From positions 310,001 to 374,000 of the forward strand of contig JAIWZP010000014.1 in the NCBI GenBank assembly GCA_025201375.1: a stretch of DNA of 64,000 bases, given 5' to 3'. The notes under the pieces are model-generated. The model worked only from the letters and a program-made list of their open reading frames with translations. It searched no databases and was not told the DNA's origin. Positions 50,515 through 61,178 of this stretch are shown one piece after another (positions within the stretch are counted from its first letter, which is position 1; each line of letters opens with the position of its first letter). Source of the stretch: Gongronella butleri. Taxonomy: Eukaryota; Mucoromycota; Mucoromycetes; Mucorales; Cunninghamellaceae. The translations under genes were made by a program, and so were the position numbers.

Positions 50515-52137
50515 ATGGATACCTACACATTCGCCAAAGGTGTCGCTGAATGCATCGGCTGGATGTTTGCGAGCAAAAGCAAACGCGATAAGGCGCCCCA
50601 TTATGTCCTCTTGTTTCTTTGTATGTAAATCTAGCCATTTTTTCTTATTTTCTCACCCTTTTGTCTCCAGTCAACCACAAGAACGCGGATCTGCCACCCT
50701 GCGAGGCAACTGACAAGGCCAAGCAATTCTTGCACTTTATGGAATTCCTCCATTTGCTCCTTTATACCGACCTCAAGTGCAAAGCGCCCTCGGACGTCCT
50801 AGAAGTGCTGTCCTTCCTCGAAAACAAGCAAGACCCATTTCTCCCGTTGGCCGTCGACCTTGCCTCGTGCTGCTGTTTCGAATATGCAAAGACGCTCAAA
50901 CATTACGACGAAAAGAGACCTTTTGCAGATTCTAAAGTCCAAAACCGATTCGATTTGAAGAATATCAATGCCTCGATCGACTCGACTACTTTGGATCTCA
51001 TAAAGGAAGATTGGAACAACCAGTTTCAAGAGGTAAACAAAAAAAAAAAAAAAAAAAACGACGCGCTCACGCGTTTCTTAGATGATCGAGAATACAATTG
51101 CCGACGAGTTCTTCTACATTGAAGATGTACGCCGCGAAGCTGAAAAAACGATGAAAATTCGCGCCAACAAGTACGCTGCGGAATTGTCCACGCTCTTGGG
51201 CAAAACAATCACCATCACAGAGCCTGCGGCGCTGCGTCATCTGACCGACGCGCAGCCAAACGCGTCCACAGTGCAACCCGAGCCCTCCATGGACATGTCC
51301 AATTTCTCCAGCAAGCGTCCACGCGACGACAACGACAATGGCGAGCACACCAAGCGGTCCCGAACGGAATCCGACAACGGCGCGTCCGTCGACTCTGAAA
51401 ATTTCGCGGACGCCAGCAGCGAGCCACTGGATGACGAGTCCGAGTCACGCCCCACGTCTGCCACGTGCTCCCCATCTATCGCGCAGGCCGCGTCGTCCTC
51501 GAATCTTGCCCAGCCAGTGAACATTTCTGATGACGACAGCGACAACGACGACAATTCCCGAGAAACCGACAATTACGTACCGCAATCAGAAGAGGATGAT
51601 GAGCAAGAACAGGATGAGATTATCGACAGCGAAAACGACGACGACGAAGGCGCCATTGTAGATGATAGGCAGCCCGTCATGGCCTCGTCAAACCCCAAAA
51701 GCCGGCGTTCCATCCCGCCCACCGTCGCCGACACCGTCACCGAATCAATGAGCGACAAACGCGCAAAGACCAAACAACAACGAATCGACAAGACAATTGA
51801 AACTCGACAAAAGAACAGCCAAGATGAGCGCGAGAAGCATCCCGACATTGTAATGCCCATGGCACTCCAGAATCCACTGCGCGCCAAAGCCTTATTGAAC
51901 CCCGACCGCCCCTTCGCGAAAAAAATCTTCTGGACCCCCCAGGAAGAGCTCTACCTCGAGAGAGGTGTCCAGGCATTTGGCGCCAATTACAAAAAAATAC
52001 GCGATGTCGTCTTCCCTGGCCATGGCATCACCAATGTCCAGATCAAGGACAAAATCACCAATATCATGAAGCAGCGCGCTCCCAATTATGGCGTGTACCA
52101 AGTCATCTATGATCACTACAACGACCTAAAGGAATAA
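50515..52137 (+). CDS. TRF/Tbf1-like telobox protein 1 (single C-terminal Myb domain)
   Basis: Three exons, 50515-50620, 50671-51032 and 51082-52137; 507 residues. Residues 1-160 are mainly helical and hydrophobic (FLHFMEFLHLLLYTD; DLASCCCFEYAKTL), as expected for a TRF-homology dimerisation domain. Residues about 205-400 are acidic and disordered, with possible NLS patches. A single Myb/SANT domain closes the protein: FWTPQEELYLERGVQAFGAN, then GITNVQIKDKITNIMKQ, where VQIKDK lies at the position of the telobox motif (V-D-L-K-D-K-W-R). Such proteins (Tbf1, Taz1, TRF1/2) bind TTAGGG-type repeats at telomeres or promoters. The Myb call is firm; the TRFH call rests on helix content and position. 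Confidence 0.8.
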
Positions 52138-52654
52138 AAGATGCGTAAAAATGCTCTTTTTTTCTTTATTTTTAAGCGCCATGTTCACGAACAGAGCGGT
52201 AAATGACGCGTCCGGGAAGCAGCTAGAGTGTGCGAGACCCGGTCTGGAGCGCGTAAATCGAGGCAGCGAGTCCAGTTCCTAGGAAAGCGCTTCTTTGACC
52301 CCTTTCGTACCTGGATTAAAGCCCCGATCGGGTCACTGGAAGAAGAGCAGCAAAGAAGAGGCATCCAACACAAAGAATACGGCGATCAGGGCTTAAATAA
52401 TAAAAAATGGCGCGTCATTCTCTTGCATTTCTTCTTTTTTTTATCTTTCTTCCTGTCAACGAGGGATCCTGCCACGCGATTCTCTTTGAAATTGAACCCA
52501 AGTTCGCTCTCTTTGGACGATGAAATGGTGAATCATTCGTCGGTGGCCAAATTGTTTCAACAAGCGGGGAGCCTCAAAGTGCAATTGTCTTCTTTTTCTG
52601 CGTCTTTTTTCTCCTTTGGCTTCTATTCCTTTGTTTAACGGTCTTTCTCGCCGA
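52138..52654. other. Intergenic region between the two TRF-like genes
   Basis: 517 bp. The last 200 bp is T/C-rich leader for the next gene and includes a short upstream ORF starting near 52524 that ends before the main ATG. No gene is seen in the remainder. Confidence 0.4.
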
Positions 52655-54423
52655 ATGGACCTCTTGTTACAATTGGACGATGCGGTCGACGCCGTCTTGA
52701 CGACATTTACAAAAAATGGACAGCTCCATGCCGAGACGGACCGTGTACAAGGTGAGGTTTTATATTTTTTTGCCCATTTTTTAGCCAAATCGCGGCTTGC
52801 TGGTCCACTGACATGTCGCTTTTGCGCGTAGATCTGCGCAAGAAGGTGTGTGCGCTGGCGGGCACATCCTATCCAGGGCCTTATTTTGACACGATCGAGG
52901 CGGCCAAGGCGCTGGCGCGCGCCGTGCCAGCGTTGCCAGAGGAAGCACGCGACGTACTGCTGCCGCTGCTCTACCGCACAAACCACGCGACCCTCGTGCA
53001 CCACTTATGCAACGCAGACGAGGAATTGAGTGGCCTTATCTGCTTGGATTTCCGTCATTTGCGTCACGATGCCAATCAATTCCTCATAGATGCATACGTG
53101 CAGCTGCGAGGCTTCATATTTGCTCAGCTCTACAAGCCCACCGATGATGATGATGAGACACAGGAAAATGGTGACGACGACAACTATGTGTGGGCGCTAG
53201 GTATCGCGTTTCCCGAGGAAAACGGCATAACAGATCAAAACACTTTTGACATGTACCAGCAAGAATTGAACATTCTCTCCGAAAAGGTACGATTAGCTGC
53301 CCAAAAAAAAAAAAAAAATAGAAAAGAAAAGAAAAAGAGAATTCACGCTCTACGTGCCCCTTTTTTAGATGAACGCGCTGGAACCTCGTGACATCAAGAC
53401 ATTTATCTCACGCGATGACCTCAAGCAATCGTGGTCCGAGGCCATTGCTCTGGACACATGCATTTTGACTGCATTGCCAGTCGTAAATTTGAAAAAAGGA
53501 GAGAAAAAATGGCCAATGTACGATTCTCATTTGTTTTATAGAGCGTCCGCCGCAAGCTCATGCCTCACTCGAGCATTGTCAGCAAAGCGCTCACCCTTGC
53601 GCGCGTCAACCCACCTCAGACAACGACTACGAGCATCAATGGCCACACTACCGACCACGCGCCACCAAAAATTCGCGGCATCCACGCTGGTACGCAAACC
53701 GATCAGCCGAAACCCCCGTGCGACATGGCCATCCAGCACAACAGCGACCCCGTGTTGCCTTCCAACGAGCTGCCACCTACGAGACGACCGCCAGATCAAA
53801 CAGCAAGCTCGCTCATGCGCGTCTACGCCGAATTGGAGCCCCGACCCGTGCGCACCGCGCCACGTGCACCTATACCCGCAGCCGTGATCGCTGCTCTCAC
53901 ATCCTCCACGGCCGCCGTGCCAGCCCGACGACGACGAGCAATACCCTACACTCTCCAGGAAAATGGATATCCGACCGCGCACCTCCGACCGCGTACACAT
54001 TCGCCACCGGCAGCACCCGCACCCGTACCCGGGGCAACCCCGGCGACACAACCTGCAACGCGGCCCCGAATGACCACGCAGACATCACCACCGCCAACGC
54101 CGTCGCCGACATCTAGTTCTCCAGGGTAAAAGGACTACCATTGTGTGTTCACGCTTCATTTCTTACATTTTTCATTTAGAGTGACCGTACCGGCGCGTCG
54201 CAAGCGCGTTCCCTGGACGTCGGAGGAGGAATGCGCATTGGAGGACGGTGTGCGCGAGTTTGGCACTGACTGGGATCAGATCGCCAGGGAATATAGTCCT
54301 ATTTTCATCACAAACGCGCGCACTCCCGAGGATATCAAAAACAAGGCGCAAGCGACGCTCAAAAAGCGCAAGAGAAGTTACAATAGTCGAAGCTTGTCCC
54401 CTTTCCATATTCTAGATGCCTGA
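52655..54423 (+). CDS. TRF/Tbf1-like telobox protein 2 (single C-terminal Myb domain)
   Basis: Five exons: 52655-52751, 52832-53286, 53369-53482, 53542-54125 and 54180-54423; 497 residues. It has the same plan as the gene immediately upstream: a helical N-terminal domain (about residues 1-220; LPLLYRTNHATLVHHLC, ANQFLIDAYVQLRGFIF), a long Pro/Thr/Ala-rich disordered linker (exon 4), and a single Myb domain at the end, VPWTSEEECALEDGVREFGTDWDQI, with DIKNKAQATLKK at the telobox place. Sequence identity between the two is low outside the Myb pattern, so this is an old duplication or two distinct families side by side. Telomere or TTAGGG binding is inferred. The start is the first ATG in frame; a shorter upstream ORF precedes it. 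Confidence 0.78.
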
Positions 54424-55019
54424 TCATACCCCTTGTCACTTCTCCAGCATTGAAAATAAATGGGCATAAACTCAGCTGTCAACTCCCCTTCCATCACTGT
54501 GCTTTCGCCGCTGCTGTTTGATCCACGTGTCTTCTTTTGCTCACGTTTGACTAAGAATTGTTCATCGTCCAAATTTTTGATACTGTACTGGTTCGGCTCT
54601 GCGCCTCTACCTGTCTGTCCTTATTATGATATTCGCAAATATGAGCTTCTGCAAGCGCAAAAAAAAAATCAGCCAATGTCTCAGCAAGTGCCTGAGAAAA
54701 TGCACAAATGCACGATTTTCATCCGTTTTGGATTTTTTTGCAATCAAATATCATAAATACGTATACAGCGTTTGATCCGCCTTTTTTCGATCTCAGAACT
54801 TACCGGTAGTTTCTCAGTGAGCAGACCACCGAAACTTACGCATGGAACTGCATCATTTCAATGTCTGAAACAACATCGTGCTGTATTACACTGTGCAAAA
54901 ACATACACGTTTACCTTTTAAACACCAAAAAAGAATGTGTTTTCAGACTTTGGCGGCATGTTGTGCCTCCAGAAATTTTTTTACAGCCCTCTCTCCCGCC
55001 AATGAAACCTGCGTCACGG

Positions 55020-55665
55020 CATAAACTACAGTATAGCCCAGCGCTGAAGACAGACTTGTCCGATCTTTTTGCACTCGAAAAATGTCAAAAAACTGATGTT
55101 TTTAATATTTTTCATTGTCATCTCGCCGTCTGCAAGGTCGACCCCGCTCAAAAATAGCCGCATCGAATTCAGCACAAAATTTGCAGCAAAAAAGCTTATC
55201 ATAAACCCCCAGAGCGCTTCGACCACTTTTGAAAAATTCAGGGGTCACTCAGGGGTCACACACTTCAATCTCAGAAAATGCCAAATTTGGGAATTTTTGA
55301 ACTCCGAATGATCAATGCATCCCAAACAGGTAGCTCCGACAATTTGCTATTGGCAGACAAATGGCCGGTCGCCCTAACTTATGAAAAAAGCCCAAAGAGA
55401 GACGCATGAACGCCGATCGACTGAGAAAAGTGCCTACTGTACTTTGGTCAAGAGTTCAAGATTTTTTTCGTCAATTCATGTTTGACAAATACAGTATCAA
55501 AAATGGAAATTTGGACGGCGCTGACCGCTGAGTGGCTGCAGGCCGGCGAAATGATTGACCGATGCAAAAATGTCACAGTACGTACTGTACAGTACGTAAA
55601 ACTCAAGCTACCGGTACCGTAGAGCGCTCAGCGCTGCAAGTTGTCCCATTACATGCTTTTTTGCC
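55020..55665. repeat. Dispersed repeat R1, second locus
   Basis: It matches 38.70-39.20 kb in order and spacing: CAAAATTTGC..AAAAAAGCTTA..ACCCCC..GCGCT, GAAAATGCCAAATTTGGGAA, GATCAATGCATCCCAAACA, CGCATGAACGCCGATCGACTGAGAAAA, and later GACCGATGCAAAA. The two copies differ by short inserts, several of which turn a TA into TACTGTA (for example 55435 versus the site near 38998). Confidence 0.8.
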
Positions 55666-56309
55666 TCGGCGCTGACCATACAGTATGTCGGATGGTCGAA
55701 AGCGTCTCCATCTTGAATTTCATGCGTCGAGGGTGCAAATACTGTACGCGTTCAATGCTTTCATGAAGTTGAGGACGGGGCGGCGGCGGCGGCCGCCATT
55801 GCGCTTTGGAATAATACAGTAAACATCGACGAAAGAAATCCCAATGGTCTGGGTGGGTGCCTTCAATAATGCGTTCCAACCGTTCCAGGCGGGCAACAAG
55901 CAGGATGCCTGCATGGATGGTGGATGGACGCGCAGCAGCACAAGAGAGATCATTGACGTGGTCCATTGACGGTGCTGACTACTGAGTAGTGATCCGGTGC
56001 AGGTGAACGAAGAAAAGATAGAGCTGCATCCAGGACGGTCTCAAAAATTCCTTTTGTGTTTGTTCAATTACGTACTGTTATTTATGATAGATACCATAAA
56101 TCGGGGAAGATTGAAAACCCAGATCCCAGAGGGAGCAGACATCATCTGCGCTGTCTGTCTTAATCACTTCAGAGCTTCAAACAAGCACTGCTGTATCAAA
56201 AAGAAGAGGATCTGTTGCATACGTGGGTGCCAGTGATCACAAAAAATAGGATTTCCAGAAAAGTTGAAATGGAGGCGAATAGGGATGTACCGTACCGGTA
56301 TTTCAAACA

Positions 56310-56780
56310 TGTGTTTGAAAGCTTGTTTGAAAAAGCTTGATTTGATTCAAGCAGTCAAGCTCAAACATGCAAAGTTTATTTCAATCAAGCTCAAGCTTTT
56401 TTTTGGTGTTTGAAAAAGCTTGAAAGCTTGAAAAAATAATGAAGAAGGTACCTATGATATGCTTTGAATTTTCATCATTTTGGTGGCGTGTTCTTCAATT
56501 TTTTCTTGAAACTTTTTTGCATTTTCAAGCTTTCGGACATGCTTTTTCAATCAAGCTCGGCTTGAAGCTTGAGGTTGAAGCTTGATTTGTCCTTTACAGT
56601 ATGAGAAATTTCACAGGGAGATCACAGATGTTCAGCATGGGTGATCATGCGCAAAAATATTTTCAACCTTTTCAATCAAGCTCGAAAAATCCGATTTCAA
56701 ACGAGCTCAAACAGCTTTTTTTTTTTCAAACAAGCTCAAACAGCTTAGAGTGAGCTTGAATTTGTTTGAAATACATCCCT
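56310..56780. repeat. CAAGCTT/TTTGAAA-rich low-order repeat block
   Basis: About 470 bp in which short words such as TCAAGCTC, AAGCTTGA, GTTTGAAA and CAAGCTTTT recur many times in both orientations, producing many small inverted repeats. A smaller block with the same words lies at 4945-5010. No coding potential is seen. Confidence 0.65.
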
Positions 56781-58080
56781 AGATAGCTGCGAAAATTGGA
56801 CCATCTTGTTGGCGTACATTTCAACGCGTTGTAAATCGCGCTGCTGTCATGCAACTCACTCTTCCCCGCATTATTGAGCTTATGCATTTTGAACACTTAT
56901 TTATCATGGACGCGTTGGTATGGCTCTGGGAGGCGTTCCCGACGAGCCATACACCTGCAAAGCTAAAGTGAAAATCATTCATTGTTCATCAACGGGTTGA
57001 TGGGCAACACTCTTTTATGGCGTTTTTTTTTCCCCGTGGTTTTGCACTTTTGCTACGCAATTCACATATGAAATACTGTGCAATTTTGGAGCCATTGTGC
57101 GGACTCAAGTTTTCAATTTTTGTTTTTACGTAGGACTCGTGGCAGCAGATTTTTGATTTGCGTGTGGATCGCTTTCAATGATGAGTGACAGCTGCAAATT
57201 GAATTTCATATGCATGTTTTAGCTTACCGAGCCCCGATGGGGTAGACAATTTGTAGTGTCGTTGTGCCAAATCGAACGAAATCCTCAAAACGACGATGCT
57301 TGCTTCAAAATGACATTTCACTGAGATTCTGCCGAGGAGCTAGTTCCGATACTGGTGTTTTGACAGTAAAAAACGAAAGTCTTGTTCCACGAGCATTAAG
57401 ATGTGCGCTTGCTGAGCGACATTCCGCGCTTACCACGCTGCACATAACGCGACGCGTCAAAAATAGTCAAAATTGTGTTATTTCCGCGCTTCTTTTTAAT
57501 TTTTGTGTCGAGTTTTAGGCAATCTAGTCTTCTTTGGGCTTGTTCAAAAAAATATGACAAAGTGCGCAAGCTTGCTTCCGAGTATTTCGAGCAGAATTGC
57601 CAAGTCAAAAGTGTCTTCAAAAAAAAAAAACTTCGGATTTGGCTATATTATAATCGGAAGGGGTCTTTGCAAGAGCGCAACGGATCGCTTCTTAAATCCC
57701 GTTGAAAACAAAAACGCGGGGTTGCGGAGACTGGTGACGCAAAAATACGCCTTCAAAGCTAAAATGCCAAACTGCCGATATTCTTCTCGATACGGTCCAC
57801 GCATTCCGGACACGGAATGCACTTGTCTGTGGTCCGATATTACGGAACGGAAAAAGGGAAATTGCCGAGGAATTGGCACTCACAAAAAAAAAAAAAAAAA
57901 GCGCGCGCACAATCGCTTCTCTCGGTTTGGGCGTGCTGTGCACGCGTCGAAAATTAATTCCGATTTGCCTGGATAGGCGTACCTGAATAAGAGTGTCCTC
58001 AGATGCCTCGCGCGCGCGCGCATGAAGCGCTGTTTTAATAAAAAAGACTTGCTGTAATCATTATATTTTTATTTGATAGC

Positions 58081-58725
58081 TCATCGACAGTATTGAAACA
58101 CGAAAATTGAGCCTTCATGTTGGTCATTGAACCGTCCATTGTAATAGAGGGTGTCATATGGGTCCCGGGAAGTGTAGCGGGGACCATTGACAAAAGGACA
58201 CTGATCAAGGTCCATGTCCTGGAATTTGGCGGTTTCTTGGTAGCATATGCATGAATAATAATCGGCATTGACATCCTTCGTGAGGCCCATGTAAAAGTAA
58301 ACGAAATCATCAAAGCTATTGATTGTACTAGGCTGGTTCGAACGTGGGAAACATATTTTTCGGCAGTCATCATAGGTGAACATTTTTGCTTGGCTGGTTT
58401 TGTAGAAGATGTCGCCGCTGTCAGGGATGTATTTTTTGCATGGATTGTCAACCCAGCAGTACGGCCCTACCTTGGCCGCTGCAACGGCGGTTATGGTGGG
58501 TGTCGCCACCCCAGATGTTGGCACTTCGGTAGTTGTTTCAGTGATTGTGATGGTGATGTCGGTGGTGCCCCCCTCAGTGATGGTGCCATTATTGGAACCA
58601 GTGATGGTTGTTAGGCCAGATGAAATGATGGTTGTTAGGCCAGATGAAATGATGGATTGGCTGCTGAATTGAGCGTGGGCCAATTGGGCAAGCCCCAGAC
58701 TGATTAATACCGCTGTGAGTTTCAT
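58081..58725 (-). CDS. Secreted cysteine-rich protein 1 (WSC-like?)
   Basis: Single exon, 214 residues. Residues 1-19 form a signal peptide ([18 protein letters not shown]). Residues about 20-85 are Ser/Thr/Ile-rich with a short internal repeat (IISSGLTTI twice), a likely O-glycosylated stalk. The C-terminal domain contains FTYDDCRKICFPRSNQ, YYSCICYQ and DQCPF. These Cys positions are shared with the next gene (TYDEC, KCYPERNQ, YLCFCY, NACVW). The spacing is reminiscent of WSC/apple-type carbohydrate-binding domains (C...C....YxCxC), but the match is loose. No GPI signal or membrane segment is present, so it is probably extracellular or wall-bound. Confidence 0.85.
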   Translation of the reverse strand: MKLTAVLISLGLAQLAHAQFSSQSIISSGLTTIISSGLTTITGSNNGTITEGGTTDITITITETTTEVPTSGVATPTITAVAAAKVGPYCWVDNPCKKYIPDSGDIFYKTSQAKMFTYDDCRKICFPRSNQPSTINSFDDFVYFYMGLTKDVNADYYSCICYQETAKFQDMDLDQCPFVNGPRYTSRDPYDTLYYNGRFNDQHEGSIFVFQYCR

Positions 58726-58876
58726 CCTCTCTCAATTGGATCAAGTAAATGTGGAACACGCGTGCTTTTTATTTCTCATCAGGTTTGATTTATAAATTTT
58801 TTTATTGATTTTCTTGGGCTAGTCATTAAAATGGGACGCGTTCCTCCACAGGAATGCTGTATGGTTGCTTTTCAAA

Positions 58877-59542
58877 TCATTTCTTTTTTTTGGCACTGAT
58901 GAATTGTGTCGACACGGGCTCAATGGCGTATTCCACGCCAACCAAATTCGATCCAGAGCCGGTGACGGGGCCGTGCAGGTACAGCTTGCCGTCTTCCACG
59001 GCCTCCTCCCACACGCACGCGTTGCTGGTGGACATGTTCTTCACCCAATACTGATTGTAGCAGAAGCAGAGGTAATCGTCTGCCGTTGCCATTAAGGTAA
59101 AGAAGCGCGCGGTCGTGTCAGGGTGGAGGGTGAGGTCTTGGTTTCGCTCTGGATAGCACTTGTAGTAACACTCGTCATACGTGAAAGGCGTGCCCTTTGA
59201 ATGCTGTGACAAGAGGTTTTTCTCGTTGACGCCGCCTGGCTCTGCCTGGTACACGCTACATCGGGTATTGCCGTAGAATGGCTGCTTAATTCCTTCGTGC
59301 TGAATGGGCAACTCCATGACGGTGACAGTGACGGGCTGCACGGGAGGTGGATTCACAGTAAGAGTCGTCGTTTCAAAATCCGTTCGCGTGGACGTTGGCA
59401 AAAGGGTAGAGGGTTCAACATTTGTAGATGTGGATGGAACGTTCGTCCCTGTGCGTGTCGTGGTCGTGAGCAGGGTGGTTCCTGCCGAGACGCCGGCAAA
59501 CAACAGCGACAGGGCGAGCGTGGCCGCAAGTTGCAATTTCAT
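58877..59542 (-). CDS. Secreted cysteine-rich protein 2, tandem paralogue
   Basis: Single exon, 221 residues, 151 bp upstream of its paralogue on the same strand. A signal peptide at residues 1-20 (MKLQLAATLALSLLFAGVSA) is followed by a Thr-rich mucin-like stalk up to about residue 75, then the same cysteine domain (FTYDECYYKCYPERNQ; ADDYLCFCYNQYW) with a long C-terminal extension ending in a Lys run. Sequence identity to the neighbour is low except around the cysteines, so the pair is an old or fast-evolving duplication, as is common for secreted or effector-like proteins. The function is unknown. Confidence 0.85.
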   Translation of the reverse strand: MKLQLAATLALSLLFAGVSAGTTLLTTTTRTGTNVPSTSTNVEPSTLLPTSTRTDFETTTLTVNPPPVQPVTVTVMELPIQHEGIKQPFYGNTRCSVYQAEPGGVNEKNLLSQHSKGTPFTYDECYYKCYPERNQDLTLHPDTTARFFTLMATADDYLCFCYNQYWVKNMSTSNACVWEEAVEDGKLYLHGPVTGSGSNLVGVEYAIEPVSTQFISAKKKK

Positions 59543-60277
59543 TGTTAGGAATTAAAAACAGAAAAAGAGAATACGCGGGATTGCCCTCGAATGATGATTA
59601 GACTCCCCACGCGGCTTGATTTATACAATCAAAATGTGAGGACAAGTGCTTCGCGTCTGGCGATTTAAAAGTCCCCCAGATTCAAGGGAATATTGTCGCG
59701 CCGCCCTAGGAATGTAAGTGATGCCGTGGGGGAAATGAGAAAAAAAGAGCCGTGCCTCCGTCTTTTTTTTTTTTTTTTTGATTCACATGCGTACCTGGGT
59801 CTGTGATCGTCTCTTTAAATTATCTCTGCTTTCCGCCCCATATTCTAGTGGTAAATAACAGAATGAGGACTCTGCGTCAGATCCAAACATATACGAATCA
59901 AGAGAAAGGAGAGAAACTGACCGCGTCTGAGATTTCCTGGTAGAAATCGACGCATCCCACAGCTACTTTCGCTTTTTTTTTGTCCCTGAGTGACAATGGG
60001 GGACACTTGAAAAGTAAAAGGGTATGGTTACGAGCGCGTATGATGATGAGAAATGATAAAAATCCGCTAATTTGCGTCGTTTCGTCCTTTTTTTTTTTTT
60101 GTCAAGGACTTTGAGCCAGGAACATGGGACACTGCAAAGAAGCTAGGACAATGTCCACTGTGCAATCATCTTGATGCCCAGAGTTGAAGAAAATTTACTT
60201 GACAACTCCTTGAAAATAGCAAATCGCGTATAAAATCGCGTTCAAACGTGATTCCACACCAGCCGACACCGCGATCA
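59543..60277. other. Intergenic region, no gene
   Basis: 735 bp. The first part is the promoter of the secreted protein gene. A tRNA-Asp-like word string near 59845 does not fold. Poly(T) runs occur near 59762, 59970 and 60090. Nothing else is seen. Confidence 0.4.
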
Positions 60278-60814
60278 TTATTGATGTACTTTTTCTTCAA
60301 CTTTAAATTGGCAAACAAACAAGGTAAATCTTTCATTTTCTGGCGACATTAGCGCGTACATGGACTTTTTTTTTTTAGGCCATTGGTGCGTCAGTATGTG
60401 CCCATCGGAGCCCCTAAGAAAGCCATGAAGTTGCTCAACCTTTTCAACAAGGGCATAGAGTGGCTGCTGCGGATTGATGATGATGGGCGGTGACAATTCA
60501 ATGGTAGATGGCAGCGGCGTTTCTTCATTTTTGAGCGGCTTCTGCCGTACATTTGGCAGCTGTGTCAGTAGCCACGCAATGGCTCCCAGGGTTCTTATTA
60601 GCACGACGTTGTGCTCTTGCAAGATGTCGTCATAAAAATGAATAAAAAAAAATAAAAAAAGAGTATGGCAGCGTGCGATGATTAGCCACCATTGCAAAGG
60701 CCTTTTTTTTTTTTTTTTTTTTTCTTGGTCACGCACCTGTGCGATTTGCACATTTTTTTTTTCCAGGTAAAAACATGAGCGGGTGCGGATGGGTGTTGTT
60801 CCACAGTGCGACAT
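60278..60814 (-). CDS. Unresolved ORF, possibly spliced
   Basis: An ORF on the minus strand with coding-like stretches: MSHCGTTPIRTRSCFYLE, then HNVVLIRTLGAIAWLLTQL and LYALVEKVEQLHGFLRG. Between them is a Lys/Phe-rich part that is probably an intron (donor GTGCGT at about 60736, acceptor after GCAAGAG near 60621, phase 0). The end may also be intronic. On the plus strand the same place has a convincing intron (GTAAATC at 60322 to TTTTTTAG at 60379) of a very short ORF, so the coding strand is not settled. No domain is recognised. Confidence 0.35.
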   Translation of the reverse strand: MSHCGTTPIRTRSCFYLEKKNVQIAQVRDQEKKKKKKRPLQWWLIIARCHTLFLFFFIHFYDDILQEHNVVLIRTLGAIAWLLTQLPNVRQKPLKNEETPLPSTIELSPPIIINPQQPLYALVEKVEQLHGFLRGSDGHILTHQWPKKKKSMYALMSPENERFTLFVCQFKVEEKVHQ

Positions 60815-60924
60815 CAATTTGAGTGGATTGGGATCACCATCGTTTTTAAAGTTCAATCGCCGCTGTTCGAGAGCTTGCTTTTTTTTTCTTCGTCAATTTG
60901 GTGCCTGTTTTTTTTTCTTTCTCT

Positions 60925-60956
<32 letters not shown>

Positions 60957-61178
60957 TTGTTCCTCTTTGCCATTCCTTTTCGCTTGCCTTTCTCCATTTT
61001 TTGCTTTTTCTCCTCTCCACTCCTTGTCTCTTTGCTTTCTAGCTGTACTCTTGTCTGCTAGTTTTATTTTTTCTTTGCTTTTGCGTTTTGTCTCCCTTTT
61101 GCTCCCTCTCTCGTCTTTTTCCTCTCCTTTTTTTTTTCACTCTCTCTTTTCTGCAGCTAATCTCATCTTCGCAAGACC
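60815..61178 (+). promoter_or_regulatory. Pyrimidine-rich leader of the UDP-galactose epimerase gene
   Basis: About 300 bp of almost pure T/C (60870-61160) directly before the epimerase ATG, ending with TTTTCTGCAG 20 bp upstream of it, which could be a 5' UTR intron acceptor. A GTTTTTAAAG element lies near 60842. Confidence 0.5.

Larger units (their letters stand above)
54424..58080. other. Gene-free, repeat-rich region
   Basis: 3.7 kb without a credible gene. It contains the R1 repeat copy, the CAAGCTT-rich block, and ten TACAGTA/TACTGTA heptamers between 54581 and 56601. The part 56800-58030 is AT-rich with short ORFs that I regard as chance. A poly(A) run of 18 nt lies near 57883, and a (CG)n run near 58010. 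Confidence 0.45.

Noticed and set aside
53560..54116. Alternative frames in exon 4 of telobox gene 2
   Set aside because: GC-rich linker leaves other frames open, but only the reported frame joins the Myb exon in phase.
59840..59900. tRNA-Asp-like words (TAGTGGT..CAGAAT)
   Set aside because: No cloverleaf with a T arm and acceptor can be built.
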